Below, piece after piece: positions 16,434 through 26,100 of a stretch of 64,000 nt of DNA; the stretch's first letter is position 1, and each line of letters starts with the position of its first letter. The notes under the pieces were generated by a model. The model did no database searches. It saw nothing but the letters and a program-made list of their open reading frames with translations, and had not been told where the DNA came from. The DNA is taken from the NCBI RefSeq assembly GCF_018688095.1, contig NZ_CP061311.1:62001-126000 (forward strand). Direction: 5' to 3'. Position numbers and translations under genes: made by a program. This DNA is from Polynucleobacter sp. AP-Titi-500A-B4. GTDB taxonomy: Bacteria; Pseudomonadota; Gammaproteobacteria; Burkholderiales; Burkholderiaceae.

Positions 16434-17519
16434 TTAAGCGGCGCCAGTTGCTTTTAAAGTTTCAATCACCTGTGCATCTGGCACGCTTTTAATCTGAGCC
16501 TTACCAATTTTTTCTAGTACTACGTAACGGATTTGGCCGCCTTCCGTTTTTTTATCCACCTGCATGAGTTCCATATAACGCTCGGCACCAAATTTTGGCG
16601 GAACAATTGGAAGATTCATTGACTGAATAATTTTGGTGAGGCGCTCAACATCCGCCTTGCTGATGAAATTGAGGCGGCACGATAAATCTGCTCCGAGGAC
16701 CATGCCACATCCCACGGCCTCACCATGTAACCACTCGCCATAACCCATGCCAGCTTCAATTGCGTGCCCAAAGGTATGTCCAAAGTTCAGAGTTGCTCGG
16801 ATTCCGCCTTCTCTTTCATCGGCAGAAACCACTGCTGATTTAATTTCACATGAGCGCAGTACGGCATGACTCATCGCATCGGTATCGCAGGCGAGCAATG
16901 ATTTTGCGTTGGCTTCAATCCAATCTAAAAATTGAGCATCCGCAATTGCACCATGTTTTACTACCTCCGCAAGTCCTGCAGATAGTTCACGTGGAGGCAA
17001 AGTCTTCAAAGTATTGAGGTCGGCAACCACAGCAACAGGCTGATGAAAGGCCCCAATCATATTTTTACCTAAGGGATGATTGATACCAGTTTTGCCGCCA
17101 ACAGAAGAATCTACTTGAGCTAAGAGTGTGGTCGGTACTTGAATAAAGCGAATGCCACGCATGAAGCTTGCAGCTGCAAAGCCGGTCATGTCCCCAATGA
17201 CACCGCCTCCTAAGGCAACTAACATGGTTTGACGGTCAGCGCCAAATTTGAGAAGGTCGTCAAAAATGAGTTGAAGATTTTTCCAATCCTTGTATGACTC
17301 ACCATCTGGAAGAATAATCGTTCTTACTGGCTTGCCAAATGTTTCTAAGGTTTTAGTTAAGCGATCTGCATACAGTGGGGCAACCGTTGTATTGGTAACG
17401 ATGTAAATTGAGGTTGATTTTTCACAAGCGTTAAACAGCTGGGGCTGATCGATTAAGTCTGTGCCGATATATATAGGGTAGCTGCGATTGCCAAGATCAA
17501 CTTCAAGGGTTTTCATCAT
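16434..17519 (-). CDS. aroB: 3-dehydroquinate synthase
   Basis: This 361-residue enzyme (from the ATG at 17519) converts DAHP to 3-dehydroquinate in the shikimate pathway, using NAD and a divalent metal. The ILPDGESYK and ALGGGVIGDMTGFAAAS motifs, QVDSSVGGKTGINHPLGKN, and the metal-ligand segment NFGHTFGHAIEA are all present. A TTG at 17528 extends the frame into aroK and is less likely. The aroK stop ends 5 bases before the ATG, a tight pair. Confidence 0.96.
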   Translation of the reverse strand: MMKTLEVDLGNRSYPIYIGTDLIDQPQLFNACEKSTSIYIVTNTTVAPLYADRLTKTLETFGKPVRTIILPDGESYKDWKNLQLIFDDLLKFGADRQTMLVALGGGVIGDMTGFAAASFMRGIRFIQVPTTLLAQVDSSVGGKTGINHPLGKNMIGAFHQPVAVVADLNTLKTLPPRELSAGLAEVVKHGAIADAQFLDWIEANAKSLLACDTDAMSHAVLRSCEIKSAVVSADEREGGIRATLNFGHTFGHAIEAGMGYGEWLHGEAVGCGMVLGADLSCRLNFISKADVERLTKIIQSMNLPIVPPKFGAERYMELMQVDKKTEGGQIRYVVLEKIGKAQIKSVPDAQVIETLKATGAA

Positions 17520-17524
17520 AAGTT

Positions 17525-18049
17525 TCAAGTGGAAAGTTCAAGCTGCATGATTAAGGTGTTTACCAGTTGATTAACGCTGGGCTTGCCAGTTTCAATCACA
17601 TGGTCTGCAATCTCGCGATAGAGAGGATCACGAATTGCATATAAGTTTTCGAGAATTTTTTTTGCATCCCCATTACGGAGGAGGGGGCGCCCTTCGCCAC
17701 CCTTCGTACGATGCCATAGCTCAATTGGATTAGCGTGTAAGTAAATCACTGTACCTTGTTCACTTAAGGCCTTGCGATTTTCTGGCATTAGCACTGCGCC
17801 ACCACCTGTAGCTAGGACAATATTTTTTTCAGTCGTCACTTCGCGAATGGCCTGCGCTTCACGCTTACGAAAGCCTTCTTCACCCTCCATCTCAAAGATG
17901 ACCGGAATTTTTACGCCACAACGCTCTTCGATAACATGATCCGCATCTAAAAATCGACGCCCTAATTTTTTGGCTAGTACTTTACCAACGGTCGACTTTC
18001 CCGCGCCCATGAGGCCGATCAAAAAGATATTGTTTGTCGCAGAGTTCAC
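17525..18049 (-). CDS. aroK: Shikimate kinase
   Basis: This 174-residue P-loop kinase phosphorylates shikimate using ATP. GLMGAGKST (residues 12-20) is the Walker A motif; the DADHVIEERCG, GEEGFRKRE and ATGGGAVL segments bind shikimate. It starts at a GTG at 18049, with a secretin gene ending 12 bases upstream. The secretin-aroK-aroB order is common in proteobacteria. Confidence 0.95.
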   Translation of the reverse strand: MNSATNNIFLIGLMGAGKSTVGKVLAKKLGRRFLDADHVIEERCGVKIPVIFEMEGEEGFRKREAQAIREVTTEKNIVLATGGGAVLMPENRKALSEQGTVIYLHANPIELWHRTKGGEGRPLLRNGDAKKILENLYAIRDPLYREIADHVIETGKPSVNQLVNTLIMQLELST

Positions 18050-18061
18050 CCTTTGATTTTA

Positions 18062-19162
18062 TTAGGGTTTATCTAGAACGGTAGGGGTTAGGAAGACTAA
18101 GAGTTCAGTTTTATCTTTTAATTTGGATTTATGGCGAAATAAATGGCCAATAAGGGGTATATCTCCTAGCAGGGGTACCTTGACCTCATCTTCTCTTTCA
18201 GTGGTTTGGAAGATTCCACCAATAATTGCAGTGCCACCGTTCTCAACGGTTACCTCGGAGCTGAGACTCTTGGTGTCGATGGCATAGCCTTGTTCGGTTT
18301 TCATGCCAATCGTGTCTTTATTGATACCCACCAGCATGGAGATCTTTCCATCTGGATGAATTTTGGGTAAGACCTCTAAACGCAAGTTGGCCTTTCGGAA
18401 CTGCAACTTGCTGCCATTTTGCGAGGTGGTTTGATAGGGCAGTTCAGTGCCTTGCTCAATGGTCGCCTTCACCTGATCACCAGTCATGATGCGTGGGTTA
18501 GAGAGGATCTTGCCCTGACCTTCCGACTCAAGTGCAGAGAGTTCTATTTGCAAAAGACGGCTAGCATTCTTAGAAACTAAAGTCGCAGCCACGGCGGCAG
18601 GGTTAAAGCCATTGAGTCCGGCACCCGCCAAATTAAAGTCGCCGCTCAACTTGTTATTTGGAGATCCGCCCATGGAGTTTGCTTGATAACCCAACTTGGC
18701 ACCCAGCTCTCGGGCAAAGCGTTCGTCCGCCTCAACAATGCGTGCTTCAATCAAAATTTGTTGTGGGCTATTGATGTGATCACCACCAAAAGGCAGGGCA
18801 GCATCTTCACGACGATATTTTTGAAATGCTGCAATCTCTGCATGCGGACCAATCCAGTAGATGTCACCATTTCTGACTAAGCGCAAAGCACGGCTTGCCA
18901 AAATAGAATGCAACGCAGTTTGCCAAGGCGTGTTGTTGAGGTCGACGGTGATCTTGCCCTTAATGGACTCGCTGAGCAAAAAGTTGGTACCGCCCAGTTT
19001 GGCAAGAATTTGTAAAAGCTCAGCGACCTCTATGTCGGTAAATTGCAAGCTAATGGGAGACTCCAATGGGCTATTTTCTGCAAGGCTGCCTTGAGCAGGT
19101 GGATTCAATAAAAACCCCAATATGAGCATCCCAAGGGCGAGATTTTTGAGTTGTAAGATCAT
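18062..19162 (-). CDS. Short PilQ/HofQ-like secretin, apparently without N1 domain
   Basis: This 366-residue protein has a signal peptide (about 1-29), an N0/STN domain (about 38-105; note VAELLQILAKLGGTNFLL and the NGDIYWIGPHAEIAA end), a 25-residue linker, and a secretin core (about 133-364: ILIEARIVEADERFAREL, LELSALE-type motif IELSALESEGQGKIL, and VPLLGDIPLIGHLF). In PilQ and HofQ a KH-like N1 domain lies between N0 and the core; here the frame runs straight from one to the other. It also has no AMIN domains. It overlaps the upstream gene by four bases. Confidence 0.85.
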   Translation of the reverse strand: MILQLKNLALGMLILGFLLNPPAQGSLAENSPLESPISLQFTDIEVAELLQILAKLGGTNFLLSESIKGKITVDLNNTPWQTALHSILASRALRLVRNGDIYWIGPHAEIAAFQKYRREDAALPFGGDHINSPQQILIEARIVEADERFARELGAKLGYQANSMGGSPNNKLSGDFNLAGAGLNGFNPAAVAATLVSKNASRLLQIELSALESEGQGKILSNPRIMTGDQVKATIEQGTELPYQTTSQNGSKLQFRKANLRLEVLPKIHPDGKISMLVGINKDTIGMKTEQGYAIDTKSLSSEVTVENGGTAIIGGIFQTTEREDEVKVPLLGDIPLIGHLFRHKSKLKDKTELLVFLTPTVLDKP

Positions 19163-19824
19163 TCGGCTTTTGAGGGTTTGAGGGTGAAGGATTTACCCTG
19201 GGCGTGAGAGAAGCTGGCAAGCTCCTTATCGAGGTTTGTAAGCTTCCATTCGCCCAGTGCGGGGGACCCTTTTTCAAGCATGATCGTGCCTTTGCCATTG
19301 TGAAAAAAGGCTCGTTGAGAGGAGCCGATTTGACTAAGCCCTAAGTAACGCCAACGGCGCAGTTCAGTTTCGAAGGGGATCGCTTGGGGCTTAGGTTTTG
19401 AGGTGATTAAAGTCTTACTTTTATTTAATGAGTGAACACTTACTTCTAATAATTGAATTGATTCATATAGACTATCTTCAATTTCCAGAATTTCTTCGCG
19501 CAAAGATGTAAACTCCTTTTTAAGTTCAAAAAGGTCTTTTTGGGTTTCCTGGAGATGAGTATCTTGGGGTAAATTCATGGGCCCGTAAGAGGTGAATAGG
19601 GCAAGGATTAGGCCAATGACCCCAATTCCAATCCCTGTAAATAAAGCAATTTTTTTTAGATCTTCTGGGCTCGGAATGTGGCGGGGAATCTCCGGCTTTG
19701 GATGAGGCTTGGGACTACTGGGTTTGCGTATTCCATGGGGATCAGGGATGGCAGGATCATCCCCAAGTTCGCTCAAAATTTCATCAAAAGACTGCGGGGA
19801 GATTTGGCGTGCTGGCATGCCCAT
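19159..19824 (-). CDS. Bitopic membrane protein, PilN/O/P-like
   Basis: I do not recognise this 221-residue protein by family. It has a proline-rich cytosolic N-terminus (about 1-55), one membrane helix (about 58-80), a likely coiled coil (about 88-135), and a C-terminal part (about 150-221) that may resemble the PilP beta-domain (RWRYLGLSQIGSSQRAFF and a GKGTIMLEKGSPALGEW block). Its position divergent from mrcA and upstream of a secretin, aroK and aroB corresponds to where pilMNOP usually lies. The pilM, N, O and P genes as such are absent, so this may be a reduced equivalent. Confidence 0.6.
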   Translation of the reverse strand: MGMPARQISPQSFDEILSELGDDPAIPDPHGIRKPSSPKPHPKPEIPRHIPSPEDLKKIALFTGIGIGVIGLILALFTSYGPMNLPQDTHLQETQKDLFELKKEFTSLREEILEIEDSLYESIQLLEVSVHSLNKSKTLITSKPKPQAIPFETELRRWRYLGLSQIGSSQRAFFHNGKGTIMLEKGSPALGEWKLTNLDKELASFSHAQGKSFTLKPSKAE

Positions 19825-19923
19825 ATTCTGGGAATATGTGAGGCAAAAAACTATCAGACTTTATTGAGCTATTAGTCAGAAAACAAGGGTTTTGAAGCTT
19901 TCGGTGAAATTGCCTAAGCACCC

Positions 19924-19929
19924 TATAAT
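19924..19929 (+). promoter_or_regulatory. Consensus -10 element for mrcA
   Basis: A perfect TATAAT lies 8 bases before the mrcA ATG at 19938, without a good -35 at the right distance. Transcription would start about at 19936-19938, so the mRNA would have almost no 5' leader. No Shine-Dalgarno sequence is present. Confidence 0.5.
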
Positions 19930-19937
19930 TTAATCTT

Positions 19938-22274
19938 ATGGCGCTCCCCCCAAAAGACAAGCCGACGTTTAATCGTCGTCCTATTCGTCAGCCCGACAGA
20001 CGTCCGCGTCAACCTGGAGGAGATTCGAGCACACCTCGCAAACCTTCTGGTAGCCCCCTTGTCAAGGCCTTGCTCATTATTGGTGTAGCCGCTGCCTTAG
20101 TAGTAACGCTGTTGTTGGGTTATGCCTTTTTGGTGGCAAAGCCCAATTTGCCAAAAATTTCTGCTTTAACGGACTACAACCCTAAAACACCTTTGCGTAT
20201 TTATACGGCTGATAAGGTCTTAATTGGTGAGTTTGGTGAAGAGCGTCGCAAGGTCATTCCCTTAAATGAAATCCCGGCCAGTATGAAAAATGCGGTACTG
20301 GCTATTGAGGATGATCGCTTCTACTCTCATGGTGGTGTGGATTATGTAGGCATTGTGAGGGCAGCCGCTACAAACTTACGTGGTCACCTCTCTCAGGGCG
20401 CCTCGACGATTACGATGCAAGTTGCCCGCAACTTTTTCTTGAGTAATGAGAAGACCTTTAGCCGAAAAATCTATGAAGTTCTGTTGGCCTGGGAAATTGA
20501 ATCCCAGCTAACCAAGGACAAGATCCTTGAAATCTATATGAACCAAATTTTCTTGGGTCAACGTGCATATGGATTTTCTAGTGCGGCGCAAATTTATTTT
20601 GGTAAAGAATTAAAAGACATCACGATTGCAGAATCAGCAATGTTAGCTGGCTTACCTAAAGCCCCTTCGGCCTATAACCCAGTGACGAACTTTAGGCGCG
20701 CCAAGATTCGTCAAGAATATATTCTGCAGCGCATGCGCGATCTTGGCTACATCAGTACCGATGAGTATCAAAAGGCGATGGCCGAAGAGTTGCATATTCG
20801 TGGACTTGGTAATGAGTTTGCAGTGCGCGCTGATTTCCCTGCCGAGATGGTTCGTCAATTGCTCTTTAGTCAATATGGCGAAGCGATCTACTCTCAAGGA
20901 ATTGATGTGTACACCACCATCTTAAAAGCTGACCAGGACGCCGCTTATAAAGCAGTGCGTCGCGGCATCTTTGAATATGACTTGCGCCATGCTTACCGTG
21001 GACCAGAAGGCTTTATTGAGTTACCCGAAGATCCAGTGAAACGCCAGCGCGCAATCGATGAAGCGTTGTTGGCCTATCCTCAACTGGATGACTTGCAGTC
21101 TGGTGTCGTGCTGGATGTAAAACCAAAAGAAATGCAGGTGATGATTTCTACAGGCGATACGATCACCATAAAAGGCGAGGGCATGAAGTTGGCCACAGCA
21201 TCTTTGACCGACAGTGCGCAGCCTAAAAAGCGCCTTCGTCCTGGCGCGGTGGTGAGATTGCTTTCTGATGGGGGCGCTTGGAAGTTGGCTCAATTACCGC
21301 AGGTTGAGGCCGCCTTCGTTTCTATGAATGCTGATACGGGCGCAATTCTTTCTTTGGTGGGCGGATTTGATTTCCGTCGGAATCAATTCAATCACGTGAC
21401 GCAAGCATTACGTCAGCCAGGATCTTCATTTAAGCCCTTCATCTATGCCGCGGCGATTGAAAAGGGCTTTACGCCGAGCACGATGGTCAATGATGCGCCT
21501 TTGTCAATTGGCAGTCTTGAGACCGGTAGCCAAGCGTGGGAGCCAAAAAACTACGACGGTAAATATGATGGGATGATGCGTTTGCGTAATGCTTTAGCTA
21601 AATCTAAGAACTTAGTTTCTGTTCGTATTATTCGTGCAATTGGCCCCTCGTATGCTCAAGAATATATTCAGCGATTTGGTTTTGAGCCAGAGAAGCATCC
21701 GCCTTATCTGACCATGGCTTTGGGTGCGGGATCAGTAACCCCGCTACAAATGGCATCTGCATATAGCGTGTTTGCAAATGGCGGTTATCGGGTTGATCCA
21801 TTCCTGATTGATAAGATGATTGACTCTAAGGGCGCAGTTTTATTTGAAGCCAAACCAACACGAGTTGGTGATGGAGCTCCTCGTGTATTAGATGCGCGTA
21901 CTGCTTTTGTCATGGATAGTATGTTGCAAGAGGTTACTAAAACCGGTACTGCTGCTTCAGCCCGTGCCAAGCTCGGACGTACCGATATCGCCGGTAAGAC
22001 CGGTACAACTAATGAATCTCACGATGCTTGGTTTGCCGGTTACAACCCCAAAGTCGTTGCTATCGCCTGGATTGGTTTTGATAAGCCAGCCAGCTTGGGC
22101 GATCGTGAAACCGGTGGTGGCTTAGCTTTGCCAATGTGGATTTCGTATATGTCCACAGCACTTAAAGATGTTCCACAAGAAGCGCGCGCCGTTCCTGAAG
22201 GTGTGACGCAAGCAGATGGTGATTGGTTTATTCCTGAGTTTTCTCGCGGCGCTGGGGTTCGCGAACTACAGTAG
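19938..22274 (+). CDS. mrcA: Penicillin-binding protein 1A (bifunctional glycosyltransferase/transpeptidase)
   Basis: This 778-residue class A PBP polymerises and crosslinks peptidoglycan. Seen: a basic proline-rich cytosolic tail, a membrane anchor (about 43-67), the GT51 domain with EDDRFYSHGGVDYVGI and GASTITMQVARNFF, an OB-like insert, and the transpeptidase domain with SSFKPF (serine nucleophile), SKN and the KTGTT motif. It is divergent from the pil-like genes, as in many proteobacteria. The ATG lacks a ribosome-binding site and may be leaderless. A perfect palindrome overlaps its stop codon. Confidence 0.95.
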   Translation: MALPPKDKPTFNRRPIRQPDRRPRQPGGDSSTPRKPSGSPLVKALLIIGVAAALVVTLLLGYAFLVAKPNLPKISALTDYNPKTPLRIYTADKVLIGEFGEERRKVIPLNEIPASMKNAVLAIEDDRFYSHGGVDYVGIVRAAATNLRGHLSQGASTITMQVARNFFLSNEKTFSRKIYEVLLAWEIESQLTKDKILEIYMNQIFLGQRAYGFSSAAQIYFGKELKDITIAESAMLAGLPKAPSAYNPVTNFRRAKIRQEYILQRMRDLGYISTDEYQKAMAEELHIRGLGNEFAVRADFPAEMVRQLLFSQYGEAIYSQGIDVYTTILKADQDAAYKAVRRGIFEYDLRHAYRGPEGFIELPEDPVKRQRAIDEALLAYPQLDDLQSGVVLDVKPKEMQVMISTGDTITIKGEGMKLATASLTDSAQPKKRLRPGAVVRLLSDGGAWKLAQLPQVEAAFVSMNADTGAILSLVGGFDFRRNQFNHVTQALRQPGSSFKPFIYAAAIEKGFTPSTMVNDAPLSIGSLETGSQAWEPKNYDGKYDGMMRLRNALAKSKNLVSVRIIRAIGPSYAQEYIQRFGFEPEKHPPYLTMALGAGSVTPLQMASAYSVFANGGYRVDPFLIDKMIDSKGAVLFEAKPTRVGDGAPRVLDARTAFVMDSMLQEVTKTGTAASARAKLGRTDIAGKTGTTNESHDAWFAGYNPKVVAIAWIGFDKPASLGDRETGGGLALPMWISYMSTALKDVPQEARAVPEGVTQADGDWFIPEFSRGAGVRELQ

Positions 22275-22279
22275 TTCGC
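22261..22279 (+). repeat. Perfect palindrome over the mrcA stop codon
   Basis: GCGAACTA (22261-22268) and TAGTTCGC (22272-22279) are perfect inverted repeats around CAG. The TAG stop is the first three bases of the right arm. There is no T run, so it is not a normal terminator. It sits 7 bases before the RAYT gene. Confidence 0.75.
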
Positions 22280-22286
22280 CATCATC

Positions 22287-22991
22287 ATGGCTCGGCAAGC
22301 GCGTACTGTCATTCCTGGCCAAGCAATGCACGTCATGGTACGTGGTAACAATCGCGAAACGCTTTTCTTTAGCGATGATGATCGTCGGATTTATTTAGAG
22401 TGGTTGCGTGATGCTGCAAGACAGTTTGCTTGCGCAGTTCATGCGTTTGCATTAATGCCCAATCATGTGCACCTATTGTTGACACCGCAAAATGAAGACT
22501 CATTGGCAAAGACCATGCAATCTTTGGGCCGTCGTTATGCCCAATACTTCAATCACCAACATCACCGTTCTGGGACCATTTGGGAGGGTAGATATCGTTC
22601 ATCCTTGATTGACCCTGATTATTTTTTACGTTGTCAGCGTTACATTGAGTTAAATCCGGTCAGGGCTGGTTTTGAATCCAGCCCCCAGGATTCTGCTTGG
22701 ACTAGCTTTGCGACTCATATTGGTGAAAATGCAGAACCTTGGCTAGTTGACCACCAACATTTTTGGAAGTTAGGTAACACCCCATTCGAGCGACAGATGA
22801 AATGGGCGGACTTTGTAAAAGAGGGCGCCCCACACTGGGAAGACCGACAAATTACCGAATCTTTGATTCGATCCAAGCCTTGGGTAAGCGATATTTATGC
22901 CAAGAAGTTATTTAAAAATGCCCCTGAGTTGACTCAGATTCGCCATCGAGGCCGCCCAAAGAAAATAAATCCTTTAAATTCAGTAGGATAG
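22287..22991 (+). CDS. REP-associated tyrosine transposase (RAYT)
   Basis: This 234-residue protein belongs to the Y1/HUH transposase superfamily related to IS200 TnpA. The HUH metal site is the HVH at residues 60-62 within ALMPNHVHLLL. The YIELNPVRAG motif holds a candidate catalytic tyrosine at about 119. The C-terminus is basic (RHRGRPKKIN), consistent with DNA binding. RAYTs are usually single-copy, domesticated and near REP palindromes. Here the REP-like inverted repeats are at 23028-23088, just downstream. It is intact. Confidence 0.88.
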   Translation: MARQARTVIPGQAMHVMVRGNNRETLFFSDDDRRIYLEWLRDAARQFACAVHAFALMPNHVHLLLTPQNEDSLAKTMQSLGRRYAQYFNHQHHRSGTIWEGRYRSSLIDPDYFLRCQRYIELNPVRAGFESSPQDSAWTSFATHIGENAEPWLVDHQHFWKLGNTPFERQMKWADFVKEGAPHWEDRQITESLIRSKPWVSDIYAKKLFKNAPELTQIRHRGRPKKINPLNSVG

Positions 22992-23027
22992 GATTTAATC
23001 AGACTTCGGTGTAGTTAGGGCAACTTT

Positions 23028-23088
23028 GACTCTGTCCCCAATTTTAAAATTCATTTTGGTGCGGGCTCATAATAAATGGGACAGACTC
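23028..23088. repeat. REP-like inverted repeat pair downstream of the RAYT gene
   Basis: GACTCTGTCCCC (23028-23039) faces GGGACAGACTC (23078-23088), whose complement is GAGTCTGTCCC, so 10 of 11 bases match. Between them is an AATTTTAAAATT palindrome. The spacing and the neighbouring RAYT suggest a BIME-like unit. I did not find other copies in the window. Confidence 0.6.
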
Positions 23089-23100
23089 ATTTTATTTCTA

Positions 23101-23129
23101 TTGCATCGGTATGGGTATTCACCTATATT
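23101..23129 (+). promoter_or_regulatory. Candidate gltB promoter
   Basis: TTGCAT (23101-23106) and TATATT (23124-23129) are separated by exactly 17 bases, giving a predicted start near 23136 and a 40-base leader. It lies just past the REP-like repeat, so that repeat does not interrupt it. Confidence 0.55.
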
Positions 23130-23175
23130 TGATCCTCCAAAAGTAATTAGGCCTTTGTCGCCCCTCGGAAATACT

Positions 23176-26100
23176 ATGACTACACAATTCAAATCAGATC
23201 TTCGTCCAATCGCTCAAGGTCTATACGACCCTCGAAATGAGCATGATGCCTGCGGCGTAGGATTCGTTGCCCACATCAAGGGAAAGAAATCTCACGAGAT
23301 TGTTTCTCAAGGTTTGAAGATTCTTGAAAATTTAGATCACCGGGGAGCCGTTGGTGCCGACCCATTAATGGGTGACGGTGCCGGCATTTTGATTCAAATT
23401 CCAGACACTTTGTATCGCGAAGAGATGGCAAAGCAAGGAGTCACATTGCCGCCTCTAGGCGAATATGGCGTTGGCATGATCTTCTTGCCAAAAGAACATG
23501 CGTCACGTTTAGCTTGCGAGCAAGAATTAGAGCGCACAGTGCGCTTAGAAGGACAAGTTGTTTTAGGTTGGAGAGATGTTCCAGTCGATGTGAAATTGCC
23601 AATGTCCCCAACTGTACAAATGACAGAGCCATTCATTCGCCAGATTTTTATTGGTCGCGGACGCGACATCATGACAACTGATGCCCTAGAGCGTAAGTTG
23701 TATGTGATTCGCAAAACAGCAAGCCATGCAATTCAAGATCTTCATTTGAAGCATGGCAAAGAATATTTCGTAGCCTCGATGTCTGCGCGTACGATTGTTT
23801 ACAAAGGCTTGCTCTTAGCAAATCAAGTCGGCGCCTACTACCAAGATTTGCAAGATCCACGCACTGTATCGGCTCTAGCCTTGGTGCATCAGCGCTTCTC
23901 CACTAATACCTTCCCTGCGTGGGAGTTGGCTCACCCGTATCGCATGATTGCGCATAACGGTGAGATCAACACAGTTAAAGGTAACGTCAATTGGGTGAAT
24001 GCGCGCGAAGGTGCTATTAGCTCCCCAGTACTTGGTGATGATTTGCAAAAACTTTGGCCATTAATTTATCCAGGCCAATCAGACACAGCTTGCTTTGACA
24101 ACTGTTTAGAGTTGTTGGTCATGTCGGGCTACCCGTTGGCACAAGCCATGATGATGATGATTCCTGAAGCATGGGAACAGCACACATTGATGGACGATAA
24201 TCGTCGCGCATTCTATGAATATCACGCGGCAATGATGGAGCCATGGGATGGCCCTGCTGCAATGGCATTTACAGATGGCCGTCAAATTGGTGCAACTTTA
24301 GATCGCAATGGTTTGCGTCCTGCGCGCTATTACGTTACTGATGATGACTTGGTCATCATGGCTTCTGAAGCCGGAGTATTGCCAATTCCTGAGAATAAGA
24401 TTGTTCAAAAATGGCGTTTACAGCCAGGCAAAATGTTCATGATTGACATGGAGCAAGGTCGCATCATTGATGATGTTGAGCTCAAGAATGCCGTATCAAA
24501 AGCTAAGCCATATAAGAGCTGGATTGATGCAGTTCGGGTGAAGCTGGATGAAGTTGATGCTAGCAAGGCTGATTTGGTTGATGAAAAAATGACCATCCGC
24601 CCAGCAGCAAAATTACTCGATCGTCAACAAGCATTCGGCTACACCCAAGAAGATATCAAGTACCTCATGGCTCCAATGGCCATGAATGGTGAAGAGGCGA
24701 TTGGTTCAATGGGCAATGACAGCCCGTTGGCAGTGCTTTCAAATAAGAATAAGCCTCTCTACAACTACTTCAAGCAATTGTTTGCGCAGGTGACCAATCC
24801 TCCGATTGATCCAATCCGTGAAAACATGGTGATGTCTCTGGTTTCTTTCATTGGGCCTAAACCTAATTTGTTGGATACCAACAATATCAATCCTCCAATG
24901 CGCTTGGAAGTGAGTCAGCCGATTTTGGATTTTGACGATATCACTAAGATTCGTCACATTGGCCACTACACCAATGGCAAGTTCCGCTCTTACGAGTTAG
25001 ATATTTGTTATCCAGCGGTATGGGGTAAGGCTGGCATTGAAGCGCGCTTGGCATCTTTGTGTGCTGAGGCTGCTGATGCCGTGCGTTCTGGTTACAACAT
25101 CTTGATCGTGAGCGATCGTCAAGTAGACGAAAAGCACGTAGCGATTCCTGCATTGTTGGCTACATCAGCAATTCACCAACATCTAGTTGAAAAAGGCTTG
25201 CGTACTAGCGTAGGTCTGGTGGTCGAGACAGGCAGCGCGCGTGAAACCCATCACTTTGCACTCTTAGCTGGTTATGGTGCGGAAGCCATTCATCCATACC
25301 TCGCGATGGAAACCTTGTCTGAGATGGCCAAAGGCTTGTCAGGTGATTTATCTCCTGAAAAAGCAGTGAAGAACTTTGTAAAAGCAGTTGGTAAAGGTTT
25401 GCAAAAAGTCATGTCCAAAATGGGCATCTCTACCTATATGTCTTATACCGGCTCACAGATTTTTGAAGCGATTGGTTTAAACCGCGACATCATTGATCAG
25501 TACTTCAAGGGCACTCCATCGAATGTTGGTGGGATTGGGGTATTTGAGGTGGCTGAAGAAGCCTTGCGTATGCACAGCGCTGCATTTAGTAATGATCCAG
25601 TGTTAACCAATATGCTCGATGCAGGTGGTGAATACGCATTCCGTATTCGTGGCGAGAACCACATGTGGACTCCTGACACGATTGCGAAATTGCAGCACTC
25701 TACGCGTATCGGTGCAGAGAAGGGTTACCAGACTTATAAAGAGTACGCGAACATCATTAATGACCAAACTAAGCGTCAGATGACTTTGCGTGGCTTGTTT
25801 GAGTTCAAGATTGATCCAAGCAAAGCGATTCCACTAGATGAAGTTGAGCCGGCAAAAGAAATCGTAAAACGTTTTGCAACGGGCGCGATGTCTTTGGGTT
25901 CTATCTCTACAGAAGCGCACGCTACCTTAGCGATTGCGATGAACCGTATTGGTGGTAAGTCCAATACTGGTGAGGGTGGCGAAGATCCAAACCGTTACGT
26001 GAACGAGCTCAAAGGTATCCCTATTAAGAAAGGTGAAACCCTTTCCAGCATTTTGGGTAGTGATGTGGTTGAAGCCAATATTCCATTGCAGGATGGTGAC

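Noticed and set aside
23026..23175. N-terminal extension of GltB by 50 residues
   Set aside because: It runs over the REP-like repeat and a good promoter, has no resemblance to GltB, and would remove the expected short propeptide before the catalytic cysteine.
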